Shown here: positions 21,670 through 33,249 of the stretch, piece by piece
Numbering within the stretch: position 1 is the stretch's first letter
Layout of the letters: the number at the start of each line of letters is the position of its first letter
Assembly (NCBI GenBank): GCA_022925895.1
Contig: JAKSYS010000567.1
Span: 1-41,583 of the forward strand
Direction of reading: 5' to 3'
Length of the DNA stretch: 41,583 nt
DNA from: Fragilaria crotonensis
Taxonomy: Eukaryota > Bacillariophyta > Fragilariophyceae > Fragilariales > Fragilariaceae
The notes under the pieces: model-generated
Database searches by the model: none
What the model was told of the DNA's origin: nothing
Seen by the model: the letters and a program-made list of their open reading frames with translations, nothing else
Translations under genes and position numbers: made by a program

Positions 21670-23592
21670 ATGATCACAGGACTGGGAAGACTCGTTACAT
21701 TCATTGCATTATCCATACTTCTTGTCGCAGTTGATGGAACATTGGATCTTCCTCCCAGACATCCCAACTGTAGATCTATCCAACCGATTCAGTTTCCTTC
21801 TGCTGATTTTGATCAAAAGGATCGCTTTTAGCTGTCAAGCTGCGATTCATCATGCCTGGAAGGGATACAAGGACATGCAATCACGAACGCAAAACTCGTT
21901 TTCTACCACTAAAGTGAATGGCCTGATGATTTAATGCCATTATCGCAACGTGGCAATACTTGGCTCCACGCCTCAGGCCACCCTTTATGATTCTCTCGAC
22001 ACACTTTATTTGGCTGGACTTGACAATGACTTTGATGATGCACTCAACATGGTGCTTCGTAGCAGTATGACATCATCAACAACACCAGCGGCATTCTCGT
22101 TGCGACCCACGAAAACATTTGAATACTCAATTCGTGTCGTTGGAGGATTGTTGGGAGCGTATTCCGTTTCTGGGAATCCAAAGTTGCTTGCCCTGGCGAT
22201 ACGCGCTGCCGATGCCCTCTTGGAAGGACCATTTGCAGCATCGCCCACAGTCCTACCGAGGCCCTTTGCAGTCTTGGCGCCGCCAAGTTATTATACGCAT
22301 TTTTGGTACGGTTCTTCGTCATCGAATACGACACCTAAGACAAGTCGATGGGAGATCTTGCGCTGTTGTGGCTTGTCCATATCCTTTTGGTGGCAAGGGA
22401 TTGGCCGAATCCTCCAACGGTTGTGGGGATTATTGTACAGTATGGGGCGAGATGCGATGGGTGAACATCATTACAATTCTCTGGCGGGAGTGGGATCCTT
22501 TGCTCTTGAATTTGAATTTCTATCCACACAAACAACTGCACCTCGGTATCGGGACGCAGCTAATGCAATTTTCTACCATGTGACTGCCAAATCAAAGGCA
22601 ACATCCATGCTTTCCAGCAATTGGAACGTTATGACGGGATCGCCCACGTTTGGTCGTCAGAACGTTGGGATCCGGATCTGACTCGTTTTACGAGTATCTC
22701 TTGAAAGTCGCTCTTCTAAAGACAAGGATGATCCACTTCGAAATGATTACATGGACTTGTACGTCAACGTCGTTGATGAGGCACTCCTATCGAATCGCCG
22801 ACTGGTCTTCGAGGCTCATGGACACGATTACCCACAGAAGGGTATGATCGATATCATCATTTGCTTTGTTTCGTTCCTGGGATGCTGGCATTGGGAGAAT
22901 CGCAAGGAGTTTTTGCTGGCAGCGCTTACACCCATAACGATGAGAATGGTGCAGTATTGACATTGGCGCGGAACTTAGCTGATGGCTGCTATGACACCTA
23001 TGCTCGAACGGAGACTGGATTGGGACCCGAAGCAATCTCCATAGCTACGGACAGAAGTACCGATGCTGGATACTATTTGCGCCCAGAGTTTGTCGAATCC
23101 CTATTTGTTCTCTATCGTACCACGGGAGAAGTGCGATATCGTGAAATGGCGTGGCAGGTTTTCCAGAGCATTGAGAAACATTGCAAGGTGGACCATGGCT
23201 ACGCAAGCTTGAAGGATGTCAACGATCCATCGTCCCATCTGGACGATATGCCTTCATTCTTTATTGGAGAAACATTGAAATACCTTCTCCTTACTTTTGC
23301 TCCCGAGGATTACGTCTCGCTGGATGATTTTGTCTTTACTACGGAAGCGCATCCTCTTCATAAAGGTGCCGCCATTGATGATCTCCCAGCATGCTACGAT
23401 TTGCAACTACTTCTGAATCCTCCGATCCCAATTTTATTGGTTGTTGGTTCAAACATCGTTGCACTATTTGCTGCGTTTGTTGTCTTTGGTTCTTTGCTTT
23501 CAAGAAGCGAAACAGTCGAGACAAGAATCGCGTTAAGCTGTTGTGACGTGCAAAATGTTGCGAGATGCACCAGCGGTGGGCATTATGCTTGA
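21670..23592 (+). pseudogene. GH47 (class I) alpha-mannosidase, frameshifted
   Basis: The ATG at 21670 begins a classic signal peptide (MITGLGRLVTFIALSILLVA). GH47 blocks then follow in order but in alternating frames: AWKGYKD (about 21860), WPDDLMPLSQRGNTWL, ATLYDSLDTLYLAGL (from about 21977), NSLAGVGSFALEFEFLS (about 22480), SDSFYEYLLK (about 22675), DLYVNVVDEAL (about 22755), CFVPGMLALG (about 22865), GLGPEAIS, LRPEFVESLFVLYRTTGEVRY, SFFIGETLKYLLLTF and TEAHPLHK. A hydrophobic membrane-like segment closes the protein near 23430-23500. GH47 enzymes trim alpha-1,2-mannose from N-glycans in the ER and Golgi or mark misfolded glycoproteins. At least five frame changes are needed, and none has good intron borders, so the copy appears dead unless they are sequence errors. 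Confidence 0.85.
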
Positions 23593-24128
23593 AATGCGCT
23601 TGGAGTGTGGATACGGAAATGCACGAAAGACTCCATTTGAACCAACAACGCATCGCATGCGACTTTGTCAAGCACCAGAATCAGATGTTGGTAGGATGAC
23701 AACCCAACTTGCACGGCGGAAGATGTAAATGTCAATGCTGCGAAGAAGTTTGCGGGCGCGAGTCCAAGGGGACGAAAATGCCTTCGTCCACGTGCTTATT
23801 CCTCACTTTCCGTCCGCAAGAAGTGCATGCCTTTCGATGTGCCAATTGTAAACAAATGTACTTTGTTTGACGTGGTTCTCAGATGTTTGTGTCATGTCGA
23901 ATGGCAATTTTTTGTTTTCTTGCCGTGTTTTCGTTTTGTGAAAGCCGTTAAGAGGCCGCAACAAGAAGCTCGACGTGTTTGCTAAGGTTCCCTGTGGAGG
24001 GAGTAACGCGTGTTCCATTGCTATTTATTTGCATATTTGAACAGGATCCCACCAGTCCATGTGTCCATATCATAAGAGCATCCATAGCTTAACGGAAGAA
24101 AAGTCCAGAGATGAAAGATATACGTAAT
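23593..24128. other. Spacer between convergent genes
   Basis: 3' flanks of the GH47 locus (+) and the monooxygenase-like gene (-). No further gene or RNA was seen. Confidence 0.55.
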
Positions 24129-24676
24129 TCATTCCAGAACCTTGTAGATGGTCAGGACAAGTTGCATCACTTCCGGAGTCTCCAGAAGCATTGAATCCGC
24201 CCGCCAAACATCAATATTTTGTAGCACTGGAGTACTTTTGAATGAAAGTGACTGCTGTTGCTCTGTCGTCCAATACTGCACGAGCACAAAGCAATGTTTT
24301 GACAGACTCGAATCGTGCTTTCGAAAATGCGTTTGTTCGTAGCAGTTCTTATGGCTTCTTGTGCAGATAATACTTATGCATTGAAATGCATGAATGTCGT
24401 GGCACGGACGCTTCAGACGTTTATGTACGTGAGATTAAAGGGCAAAAATGGTTTGCAAATTGTCTTCGATCTCGTGTAGCTGAAAATGATGTGTTGTGCT
24501 GCACTTTCATCTTACGTACGAAAACCATCGAAACGGTACTGCGTAGAACAGTCGGATAAATTCAGTTCTTCTTCACGGGAGAGAAGAACGGGGTCTATGA
24601 CGATGAAGTCAATTGGGTTCGGAGTATATTCGCAAAGGCTGACGGTTACATACAGTGCACCAGGTGATGGGGACAT
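24129..24676 (-). CDS. Small ABM-like (antibiotic biosynthesis monooxygenase fold) protein, two exons
   Basis: Exon 1 runs 24676-24516 from an ATG and exon 2 runs 24306-24129. The 209-base intron has GTAAGA at the donor and AG at the acceptor (24308-24307). Together they give 339 bases, 112 residues, ending in TGA. The protein reads as a dimeric alpha-beta barrel of the ABM type. Its strand 1 is ALYVTVSLCEYTP, then a helix with EEELNLSDCS, strand 2 QYRFDGF, then HCFVLVQYWTTEQQQSLSF, which matches the family's FVL-E-YW strand and the helix after it, and a final DVWRAD region. Such proteins act as small cofactor-free monooxygenases or unknown-function dimers. Upstream ATGs at 24712 and 24772 are in frame but add residues with no family match. 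The splice-site choice is inferred from frame and family fit. It is convergent to the GH47 locus. Confidence 0.6.
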
Positions 24677-24953
24677 ATTTCTCTTGTTTCTTTCTGCGGA
24701 GTAGGAGTACATGTGACATACGAGGAATGATCTAATTGCCACTGTATACTGTATACGACAAGAGAATCTCAAATGTTATTTCAAGAGAAAAGAATACTCC
24801 GAGGACGGTTCCGGTAAGACTGCATTGCGAAGCCCAGCAGGATTATAATTGAAAGAATTCTTATCACACAAATTTCGAAGTACATAAACATCGTTATCAT
24901 TGCGAGCTGCGTTCTTGTAAATCGACTTACCCCACACTCGAATACTTAATCAG

Positions 24954-25969
24954 ATGGAAAGTGCAGCCTCTCTCCAAACTTGGAAAGCTTTTCAAGGCAA
25001 GCTGCGGAGCTGTGGCGCCAACTGGAGATGCTCGTTCAGGAGTATGTGAATCAACAACAAATGAAACAGCCTGCTGTGTCGGGTGGCGTGCACGAGTTGT
25101 CTCCAAGGCACGCGCCAATTGATTCTCCGTCCGACAACATATCATCATATTCTCTGAGTCACTCTCCACCATCGAACCAAGAACTCCCACTTCAGCAAGG
25201 CCGGCGTCCAATCTCAATTTCGTGGCCAGGTGGAATGAAACCGGTGGATAAACCCACTCCAGACACAGGAGGTTGCAACTCAGCTGGGTTTAAGTCTTTC
25301 GTGGGTGATGTCGTTGGGCGAGCGCAACCTGAGAATGACGGATCAGGCCGAGGCCTACCACACGATTCGCCTTCCTTCTCATTTGATGGGTTATTCTTCG
25401 TCCGTCCATCTACGACAAGAAGAAGGTCAATGGGTAGCGACCCATTTCCTGTCCCAACGTCAAGAGGAACGATGTCATCTGATCGAATAGAGTCTTTGAA
25501 TGGCGACCAAGGTTATCACTCCCGTGATACTGTGAATACCACAAGTAGCTCATCGTTAGGCTCAACTTCTGAGCGACCTTCTCTGATCTCGATTCTCTCC
25601 GAGAAATGGACAAGGAGCAACCAAGAGGCCATTGCTGTTGACGAGATGGTCAAGACCGAGAATTCTCGTACCGTGTTGCCGCGGCCAACAAGAAGATTAT
25701 CGGAGCCGTTCTCGTTACATTCAAGATTCAATGACGCGTGTGCAAATCCACATACGAGCAATTCTACTCTCGGCAGCTCCCAGCGGACCCTTCCAAATTC
25801 GGTAGGCAGCTTGTTGGTGGACTTCCCAGCAACTAAGAGAACTAAAAGCAGTGGTGATCCCAGAATCCCACCGAGCAAATTATTGGTCGATTTCCCAACT
25901 ACGACGCAGAAGCAAAGTCGCCGTCAGGGGGTAAAGGAGCAACGAAAGCTGCAAAGCAAAACGGTATGA
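24954..25969 (+). pseudogene. Paralog copy 1 of an unrecognised disordered-protein family (5' frameshift)
   Basis: Its ATG at 24954 and first 25 codons (MESAASLQTWKAFQGKLR) match copy 2 at 40455, but relative to copy 2 a 16-base deletion near 25020 shifts the frame. The rest is open to 25969 in another frame and could be translated only from an internal ATG at 25028 (313 residues). The product is rich in Ser, Pro and Arg with no signal peptide or membrane helix. Islands kept in both copies are SFDGLFFVR, RRRSMGSDPF, SLISILSEKWTR, RRLSEPFS and two LLVDFP repeats near the C-terminus. The RRxS motifs look like basophilic kinase sites. Function is unknown. It may be a pseudogene or an N-terminally shortened protein. 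Confidence 0.6.
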
Positions 25970-26363
25970 ATTTTAACCAGAAGATAGAAAACATGCGATA
26001 CAACTATCATACTTGGATTCCAATATCTTACCTCGCAAGTTTTGACTTGGGGGCTATTTCTGGGAAGGTCCGGCCATACACCTCTGCTTGGTATTAATTG
26101 AATGTAGAAGCAACGAGAAGAATCGTCATTTTACCGGACCTCCCTCCAAATGTTCTGGATTCTCGTATGGCATAGTGGGAACGCAGACGTGATGGTGTTA
26201 AACGTTAGACTACAGGTACATCAAAGACTCACGGCCATACTGTGCTGCAGTACAGGCGTACAACCGCATACAGTACTCTACCACACGCCACACAAATATC
26301 GAAATTTAATTACAGTAAACAAAAATTATTGATTTGTTTTGTTCTTTATACATACTAGTGGGT
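25970..26363. other. 3' flank of paralog copy 1
   Basis: No gene. The first 80 bases resemble the 3' flank of copy 2 (shared ATATCTTxCCTCGCA word), so the duplication included flanking DNA. Confidence 0.5.
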
Positions 26364-26460
26364 GCCTCCCAATTGGTCGGACTTTTGGAATACGTGTACG
26401 GTAAAAACGAAAAAACCCACGCCTCCCAATTGGTCGGACTTTTGGAATACATGTACGGTA
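26364..26460 (+). repeat. Two 40-base direct repeats with an 18-base A-rich core between
   Basis: Copies at 26364-26403 and 26421-26460 differ at one base. The core AAAAACGAAAAAACCCAC (26403-26420) occurs identically at 31806-31823 on the other side of the Helitron. Confidence 0.85.
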
Positions 26461-26598
26461 TGGGTTGTGCACGGTTGTGTGTAGTGGCAAGCGTGCTGCA
26501 AATGATGTGTTTTACAACACAATTAGATGAGGAAAAAAGTGACAAATTCATAGAAATTTGCTAATTTAGATTGCCAAAATACATAGTATTGAAGTTGT

Positions 26599-29500
26599 TT
26601 ACAAATCCTGTTGATGATACTGAGGGCACAGTTTTGATATCAGGACCTCCTTATAAACAATTTTGTGCAGAAGATGACCATCAGTAAATATGAAAAGATC
26701 ATGTGGGTTACGAACTCTTGAGAGAGCAACGTAAAGCTGGCCATGTGCAAATACACCTTGTGGCAAGAAAATGCCAACTCTTCGCAATGTTTGACCTTGA
26801 CTCTTGTTGATCGTCATTGCATATGCTGGTTGAACTGGAAACTGACGTCGTTTGAAGACAAATGGCAGCTCATCTTGAGGTGATAGGAGAGCAATCCGTG
26901 GTATGTCCACAATTTCTGCAGTGGTAGGAATCAAACACTGGAGGACAGACTGTGAGATACGGCGAACAATGAGACGGGTGCCATTGCTGAGTGTGCTTGA
27001 TAGGTTTCGAGCAGCATGACCAACATGCCTTTTTCAGAGTGAGGCAATGTGGTGGAAGGCCAGATAGCTCCAAAGAGTTCAGGAATTCAGGAGGATAGAG
27101 GGTATGTGCAGGATCATTAGGTTCCTCAGATATGATGTTGTCAATACTGAGAAACACATGTTCATCATGAGGTAGCCTTGAGGTTACCATATCATTGATT
27201 CTTTGAACATCTTTGTTTTTAGGACATAGAATAGCACGTTCAGACCAATAGGCTGGTTCATTGGAAGAAAAATCATCAAACACATGCTCAACCAGTTCGT
27301 TTGTATCCTGAGGCTGGAATATATAAGATGGTAGATTTATTGGGAAGGCTCCATATCCTCGCCGATCCTCAACAGGAAAGATGCAAAATGGGAAAGTACT
27401 TCTTGGAACTCTGGGTTAGCATTCGTGTTCTGTAAGTCCATTCGCAATCGCATATTTTCAGAGAGTTGCATTACATTCACAGATGATGTTTGCCAGACTT
27501 TGGATTGTAGGACAGTTGAATGCACAGTGGTAGCTCTTCCAGCATGGCGTAGTATGGGAAGCACTTGACGAAAGTCACCACCCATGACGACAACCAAGCC
27601 ACCAAAAGGAGCATCATTACGTTCAAGTAAATCACAAAGAGACTGTGAAAGAACATCAAGACCAACACCCTTAAGCATTGTGATCTCATCAATGATCAAA
27701 ATCTTTGCAACCTTCATAACTTCTGCCTTCTCTTTGATAGGTTGCACATGGATGTTTCATATAATTGAATTGGAAGCCCGGATATATAGTGCAGAGTACG
27801 GCCCAAAGGGGCAAAGTTTGAGGCAGCAATGCCTGATATGGCCGTTGCAAGGGCAACCTTCCCTTCACTGCGCACCTTGGCAAGGATCATCCTGAACAAC
27901 TCCGTCTTACCTGAGCCTGCAGGTCCATCAACAAAATAAACATTTTTCTGATTTTCAGTACCAGCATTGTTGTTCACAGAAGCAAGTACAGCATCAAAAA
28001 TAGCACGCTGTTCAAGATTCAGGAGAGGGAGGCGATCCAGCTGCTGTTGAATATCAGTGTTGGATGATGACAGCTGCAATTCTAACAAATGGTTGACTGA
28101 ATTGTTGTCCATGGCACTCCCATGCTCCTCAACCAGAAGTGTGCGGAGGGATGGTATCCATTCGAATACAGAACGGCTGTGCATTATCCCCAGAAGGGCA
28201 TCAAGTTTACGCACAAGGAGGTCCTGCAGGTGTTGTTCACTAAGGCTGGGTTGACGGTGTGCATAGTCTTCTGACAGGGCAGCCCAGTGAGAGTCATAGA
28301 GTGACCTTGGGTCAGAGACATCACAGTTGAAGAGGATGATTGCAAAGTCTTCTGAGCCTTGCTGGGGAGAGTGTCTGTGTGGCTTCCTGCATGGCTCGAT
28401 GCCACTCAGTATCATCATCTAGAAGACCCAATGTACGACAGGCATCTTGAAATGTTGGACAAAGTACATCATCAACGGTTCAGAGCTTCAAAGCTTGTTG
28501 CACCTTTCACTACAGTCAACATCCTTCGCAGGAAGTATCTCTCACCAGAAGAAGGGGAAGCACTGTAGAGGCGAGACACAGTGGGGAATGTCTGCCGGTG
28601 ATTGGAGCGTCGACCCAGCACTTCTCGACACCAGCACTTTTCCATGTGTAGTGTTGTGGGATGTCATGATAAAGGAACTGGCGAGCATACTGATCATGCC
28701 GATTGAGGTCCAACCAGGCAGTCAATTGTGTACAGGGTGGTCCTCTTGCAAGCACTTGAGCAACATTTTCATTTTCCTCAAAACCACCGATTGCTGATTG
28801 GGAAGATGGAACATTAGGCGCATCACATTGGGCTTCTCTGAATGTAGACGAAGGCTGAAGAGGCGCCAGCATGCCTCTGATGCAGAGACATAACGTCCAT
28901 CAAGATAGAGCTTGATCTCATCAACATCTTCCCCCCATCTGGACTGCAGCACGGTCGTGTCCCTTGTATACATACTTGTAGAGGTACTTGACGGCCTGCA
29001 CTGAATTGCACACCTCAACATTGATATGACAATCATACTTCTTGGTAAGATGGCAATTATATGGCACAACCCAGCGGTTGTCCAACTCAGCTCCTCGAAC
29101 AGTTACAGTCCTTCCATCATCACGTCGATGATATTGAGGGAATCCATCATCATTGAGTGTTGTCTCATCTTGAAAGGGCCGGGGATACTTGTCCTTGCAT
29201 TCACCTGCTGGCTTTGTAGAACTATTACAACACTTCAAATTTTTCCATCGATTGGGGGAAACTTTGGTGCCACAGGGCCCATGCAACATACACCTCTTCA
29301 CAGTTGCAAAAAAGTTCAGGATCTATCAATGCATCTGGGATCTCAGCTGAAACAATATGGTCAATGTCAGATTCTGTGCGCGGTTTGTCATTCTCTGCCA
29401 AAATGACCAGTACATGTGCATGCGGCAATCCTCGCTTCTGAAATTCGATGGTGTAGATAGCAGCCACAACCCTTCCAAGCACTTGCCGCTTCTGGAGGTC

Positions 29501-31527
29501 AATCATCATCTCTGTAAATTTGAGATGGAACACTCGTGCCACCAAATCTGGTCTGTCATTTACAGTTTGGCCAGGAAGAAGGTTTTCAACAACTTCTGGC
29601 CACTGCGGATTGGTTGTCATTGTAATAAAGAGGTCTGGCTTGCCCATTCGGCGCACAATTGCCAATGCATCCTGGCAAAGCTGGTGCATGTTTCTTGCAC
29701 TTCAATGTGAGATGAAGGCAGAATGATTCGTCGCCCCAGCTGTCGAGTGTTTGTCACATCCTCACCAGCAACAGCATCTGCAATGCCTTGATAAAGTTCA
29801 GCACGCAATCTTGGTTGATTAAGACGGATGAAATTAAGACGGCCTTGTTCCACTTGGGCATAGCAGTCCACAATGTATTGGTGAAACAGCTTCCTGCAAA
29901 GTGAAGGTGATTGGAGAACTGAGCAGCAGGTCGACAAAAAGCCGAAATGCAGCATGCATGAGGCAAGTTAATCTTGTCAAATGTGGAGTCGTAGCATTTG
30001 GACCAGTTTGCATCATGCCAGGATGCCAGCCTCCTGGGGAGCCTGTTGGAAAAAGGAGTACATATGCCAGTGGAGAATAGTCGGGATGGAGCTCTGAGAT
30101 TGACTGAATTGCTCCAGCACAAAGCAATACTCGAATATCACGGTTACCTGAACCTTCGTCAGGAAGAATCACAGCTACCTCACTGGAACTTGGTGCATTG
30201 TACCGTCCTGTTGTCCAATTCAGGTTGATCCAGGATATGCATTGCAACATTGTGGCCAGGCAATTCAACATCATGATTACCATCAGTATTACTGGCCAAG
30301 GTTTCTCATCAAGAGCTTGCTTGAATAATCCATACAGCCGGTTTTGATTCTGAATCATTTGCTGCAATAAAACCAAAGTATTCCTGTCCAAGGTATTCAA
30401 ATGATGTAAACGATTGTCCACCTCATGGTTAGTGTCATAGAAATAGAGTTGTGCAAAAGCAGGATGCTGTCCAGGTTCTGGGAGCAATGATCCTAACCGT
30501 GGTACATTGAGCCATGAATGCGAAAAGTATAAATTCCACAACTCCTATCAATCAAAGCATCATCCACATTAGCGCCTATTGAGGCAAAACTCAAGGCAGA
30601 GTTGTAGGCACGGATGTGTGGCATGAACAATTCATGTGCATGAAAAAGATCCATCAACACATTTGGTGTGGGATCAAGAGGGAGGAGAGATACCTTGCCC
30701 TTGGCACAGCAAGAAGAAAAGTAGCCCCTTTCAGACCTTGATTCATTTGGAAAATGCAGTGCAGAGCAGCCCTGACATTCAACTGTGCATGGGCCAAGGA
30801 CATGACGTGCTGGAGCAGGAGCAGATGAATAGGCTGCGCCATTGGTGCGTTGGCAACTTTGGCGTGTTTGTCTCATGTGCTCTTGGTTCCTAGTGGTGAT
30901 GGCAGCCATCTGTGTGGCAGCTACAGGGTCACCTTCTTGAGATCTCTGGAGGCGCTCCAGACGTGTTTGTCTCATCTGCTCTTGGTGCTGAGTGGTGATG
31001 GCAGCCATCTGTGTGGCAGCAACAGGGTCACCTTCTTGAGATCTCTGGAGGCGCTCCAGACGTGTTTGTCTCATCTGCTCTTGGTGCTGAGTGGTGATGG
31101 CAGCCATCTGTGTGGCAGCAACAGGGTCACCTTCTTGAGATCTCTGGAGGCGCTCCAGACGTGTTTGTCTCATCTGCTCTTGGTGCTGAGTGGTGATGGC
31201 AGCCATCTGTGTGACAGCAACAGGGTCACCTTCTTGAGATCTCTGGAGGCGCTCCAGACGTGTTTGTCTCTTCTGCTCACGGTTCCTGGTGGTGATGGCG
31301 GCCATCTGTGTGACAGCAACAGGGTCACCTTCTTGAGATCTCTGGAGGCGCTCCAGACGTGTTTGTCTCTTCTGCTCACGGTTCCTGGTGGTGATGGCGG
31401 CCATCTGTGTGGCAGCTACAGGGTCACCACCTTCTTCTTGGGACAGGTTGCGAAGTTTGGCACGTCCTTTCCTTGCTGCAATGGCAGCTGGCTTTGTTGA
31501 TAGTGAATGTTTACTTGGGTGTGACAT
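26599..31527 (-). pseudogene. Helitron Rep/PIF1-like helicase, multiply frameshifted
   Basis: The ATG at 31527 starts a basic N-terminus with a 33-residue repeat (30850-31440), then a CxxC/CC block (ECQGCSALHFPNES, CCAKGKVSLLPL). The Helitron N-terminal domain follows in other frames: PSSSEVAVILPDEGSGNRDI, ISELHPDY and LLFPTGSPGGWHPGM. The HUH nuclease is at 29225-29689, with QKRGLPHAHVL near 29420 and the tyrosine-bearing KYLYKYVYKGHD at about 28955. The PIF1-type helicase has GPAGSGKT (about 27930), IIDEITML plus GGDFRQVLP (about 27560-27700) and TINKSQGQT with YVALSRVR (about 26720-26820). About eleven frame segments are required. The intact protein would nick, unwind and transfer single-stranded DNA in the nucleus. 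This copy cannot encode it. Confidence 0.9.
30850..31440 (-). repeat. 99-base tandem repeat encoding a 33-residue basic unit
   Basis: CTTCTTGAG marks recur at 30933, 31032, 31131, 31230 and 31329, exactly 99 bases apart, with a diverged unit near 31431. On the minus strand each unit reads GDPVAATQMAAITT followed by a Gln/Arg-rich stretch such as RQTRLERLQRSQE. Neighbouring units are nearly identical, so expansion or homogenisation is recent. Confidence 0.9.
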
Positions 31528-31776
31528 AATGGTTATATGCTGATTGGAAAGAATTGGAAGCAAGGAATTATGTGAGCGGTACAATTACTGTAGGTGTATG
31601 AGGTACTGGAGTCTACAGTACAGCGTACAGTACCATACTGTACAGTACTTGGAGTACATCTTATAGTGAGTGAGTGTATGAGGTACTGGAGTACAATGTA
31701 GAGTCGTAACAGGGACTACAGTACAGCCAGCGTACAGTACTGTGCAATGACCACCAATAATACAACTTCACGACGC

Positions 31777-31842
31777 AACCCGCCGTTAATTAAGCGTTAT
31801 TTTTCAAAAACGAAAAAACCCACCGTTAATAAAACGTTATTT
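31777..31842 (+). repeat. Two 26-base direct repeats around the shared 18-base core
   Basis: Copies of AACCCxCCGTTAAT...CGTTAT at 31777-31802 and 31817-31842 flank or overlap the 18-base core at 31806-31823. Confidence 0.75.
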
Positions 31843-32570
31843 GAGTAAGGGATGACATTTGTAACCAAAAAATTTGCGTTCATGCGGGGGCCAAGCACCA
31901 ATACTGGCGAAGCTTCTTGGTTACTGTTACTGTTTACTTTCAGTACTCAACCCTGGCGAAGCTCCGTAGTGAAAAAATTCAGACAGTATTCATTTGATCC
32001 AGTACCCCAGAGTGGTCATACTCCGTAACAGACGGACGCTAGTGGGTATGAATACCTCACATTTGATCTGAGTGTCTACTACAGGAAACTGGACGTACAG
32101 TACCCCCAACCTGGTCGTACTCCGTACCACTACATTTACTGTTACTGTTTACTTTCAGTACTCAACCCTGGCGAAGCGAAAAAATTCAGACAGTATTCAT
32201 TTCATCCAGTACCCCAGAGTGGTCATACTCCGTAACAGACGGACGCACGCACGCACACACACAATTAATTTATAATATAGTAGGATATATGCTACATGTA
32301 CCACAAAAAAAAGCCTGGAGCCGTTTTGCCCGATGGAGTCGTTAAGCGGGTTTTTTTCGACTCCTCGCCTACAAAGAAGTCACTCAATTTTAAGAAATCA
32401 AAAGAAATATCAAAAGAAATTGCTATAGCCGAGTTGATCTCTGATATGCAATAAAACAATGTCATCTATGGCGGTGAACAAACCGATTCGTAAACTGCTG
32501 GCGGGGTTGTGAATGCCAATGAATGTTGAGGGTTGGCAATTTTTGGCCCTCTGAGTTTTCACCCCATTGA
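31843..32570. other. Repeat-rich spacer
   Basis: Contains the 115-base duplication and GTAC-rich words. No gene was found. Confidence 0.5.
31920..32247 (+). repeat. Imperfect direct repeat of about 115 bases
   Basis: The block 31920-32039 recurs at 32134-32247. Both contain GTTACTGTTTACTTTCAGTA, CAACCCTGGCGAAGC and CCCCAGAGTGGTCATACTCC. Copy 1 has 8 extra bases after GCGAAGC. The sequence between is partly related. No coding potential. Confidence 0.85.
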
Positions 32571-33249
32571 TTGTGTACCAACAATATGGAAGAACTCTGT
32601 AGCAGAAGAAAACAAGTACCAGAAATCACAGTCGAATGGGGTGAAAAATCTCAACCGATGCCTAAAAAATGTCTTAAGGTAGTACGTATACATTTAACCA
32701 ATGAAGTGTGCCTGGAGCCAATAAATGCAAAAATGAGCTTGCAAGTTCAGCAACAACTTCGTCAATTCTTGCTTCAGTACAAGAATAATAATGCACTGGA
32801 TAGTAGTCAAGAACATTGAACAGTATTACTGTAGGCAAACAGAATTGAAATCAAAGCATTTTTGAGAAAGATATCTTGATCCACAATGGTGGGGTTTAAA
32901 TAGTAGGCACTTTTATGTGAAAGCACCTGGTAGTCCATACATGGCATTGTTGCTAGAAGATTTCATGGTGGGGCAGATCCCAATGGGGTCCCTTCAAGCA
33001 GATTACCTATTCATTGATGGCTAGAATCTTGTCCCCAGATTTGCACACTACCAAACCCACCAACCTCCTACTACACTTCTTCTTGCACTTGAAAGCCAAG
33101 CCCATCCACCTGCATTACAAGCACAATTATCATCAGATGTACTGGAATTGGTGAGTCAGCATGGTGGTAGTAGCATAGCTCTGTATTGTCAACAGATCAA
33201 AGGGCTTCAGGTATACAAACACAAGGGACAGCCACTGAAGATGGCCATA
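32571..33249 (+). pseudogene. Unrecognised decayed reading region
   Basis: A frame with an ATG at 32586 (ending 32819) is followed after a frame change by an open stretch from about 32878 (DPQWWGLNSRHFYVKAPG). It has one in-frame TAG near 33022 and then reads on to the left end of the mariner element near 33250. The composition is protein-like, but no family is recognised. It could be the tail of another transposon. Confidence 0.3.

Larger units (their letters stand above)
26364..31842. mobile_element. Helitron (rolling-circle transposon), decayed
   Basis: A minus-strand Rep/helicase locus (26599-31527) is bracketed by two repeat modules that share an 18-base core. The boundaries given are those modules; the true termini are not proven. 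A CTAGT with a small GGG/CCC stem sits at 26351-26369 on the minus strand and resembles a Helitron 3' end, but the next host base is not the usual T. Confidence 0.6.

Noticed and set aside
26150-26332. Short frame downstream of paralog copy 1
   Set aside because: 60 codons, no domain, GTAC-rich end; not supported.
26345-26369. Helitron 3' terminus with hairpin and CTAGT
   Set aside because: The stem is only four pairs and the next host base is A rather than the usual T; kept as a hint, not a feature.
30850-31440. CRISPR-like periodic repeat
   Set aside because: Units are contiguous 99-base coding repeats without unique spacers.
30850-31500. 216-codon plus-strand open frame across the 99-base repeats
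   Set aside because: It is the antisense of the Helitron repeat; a 99-base period keeps any stop-free frame open, so openness is not evidence of coding.
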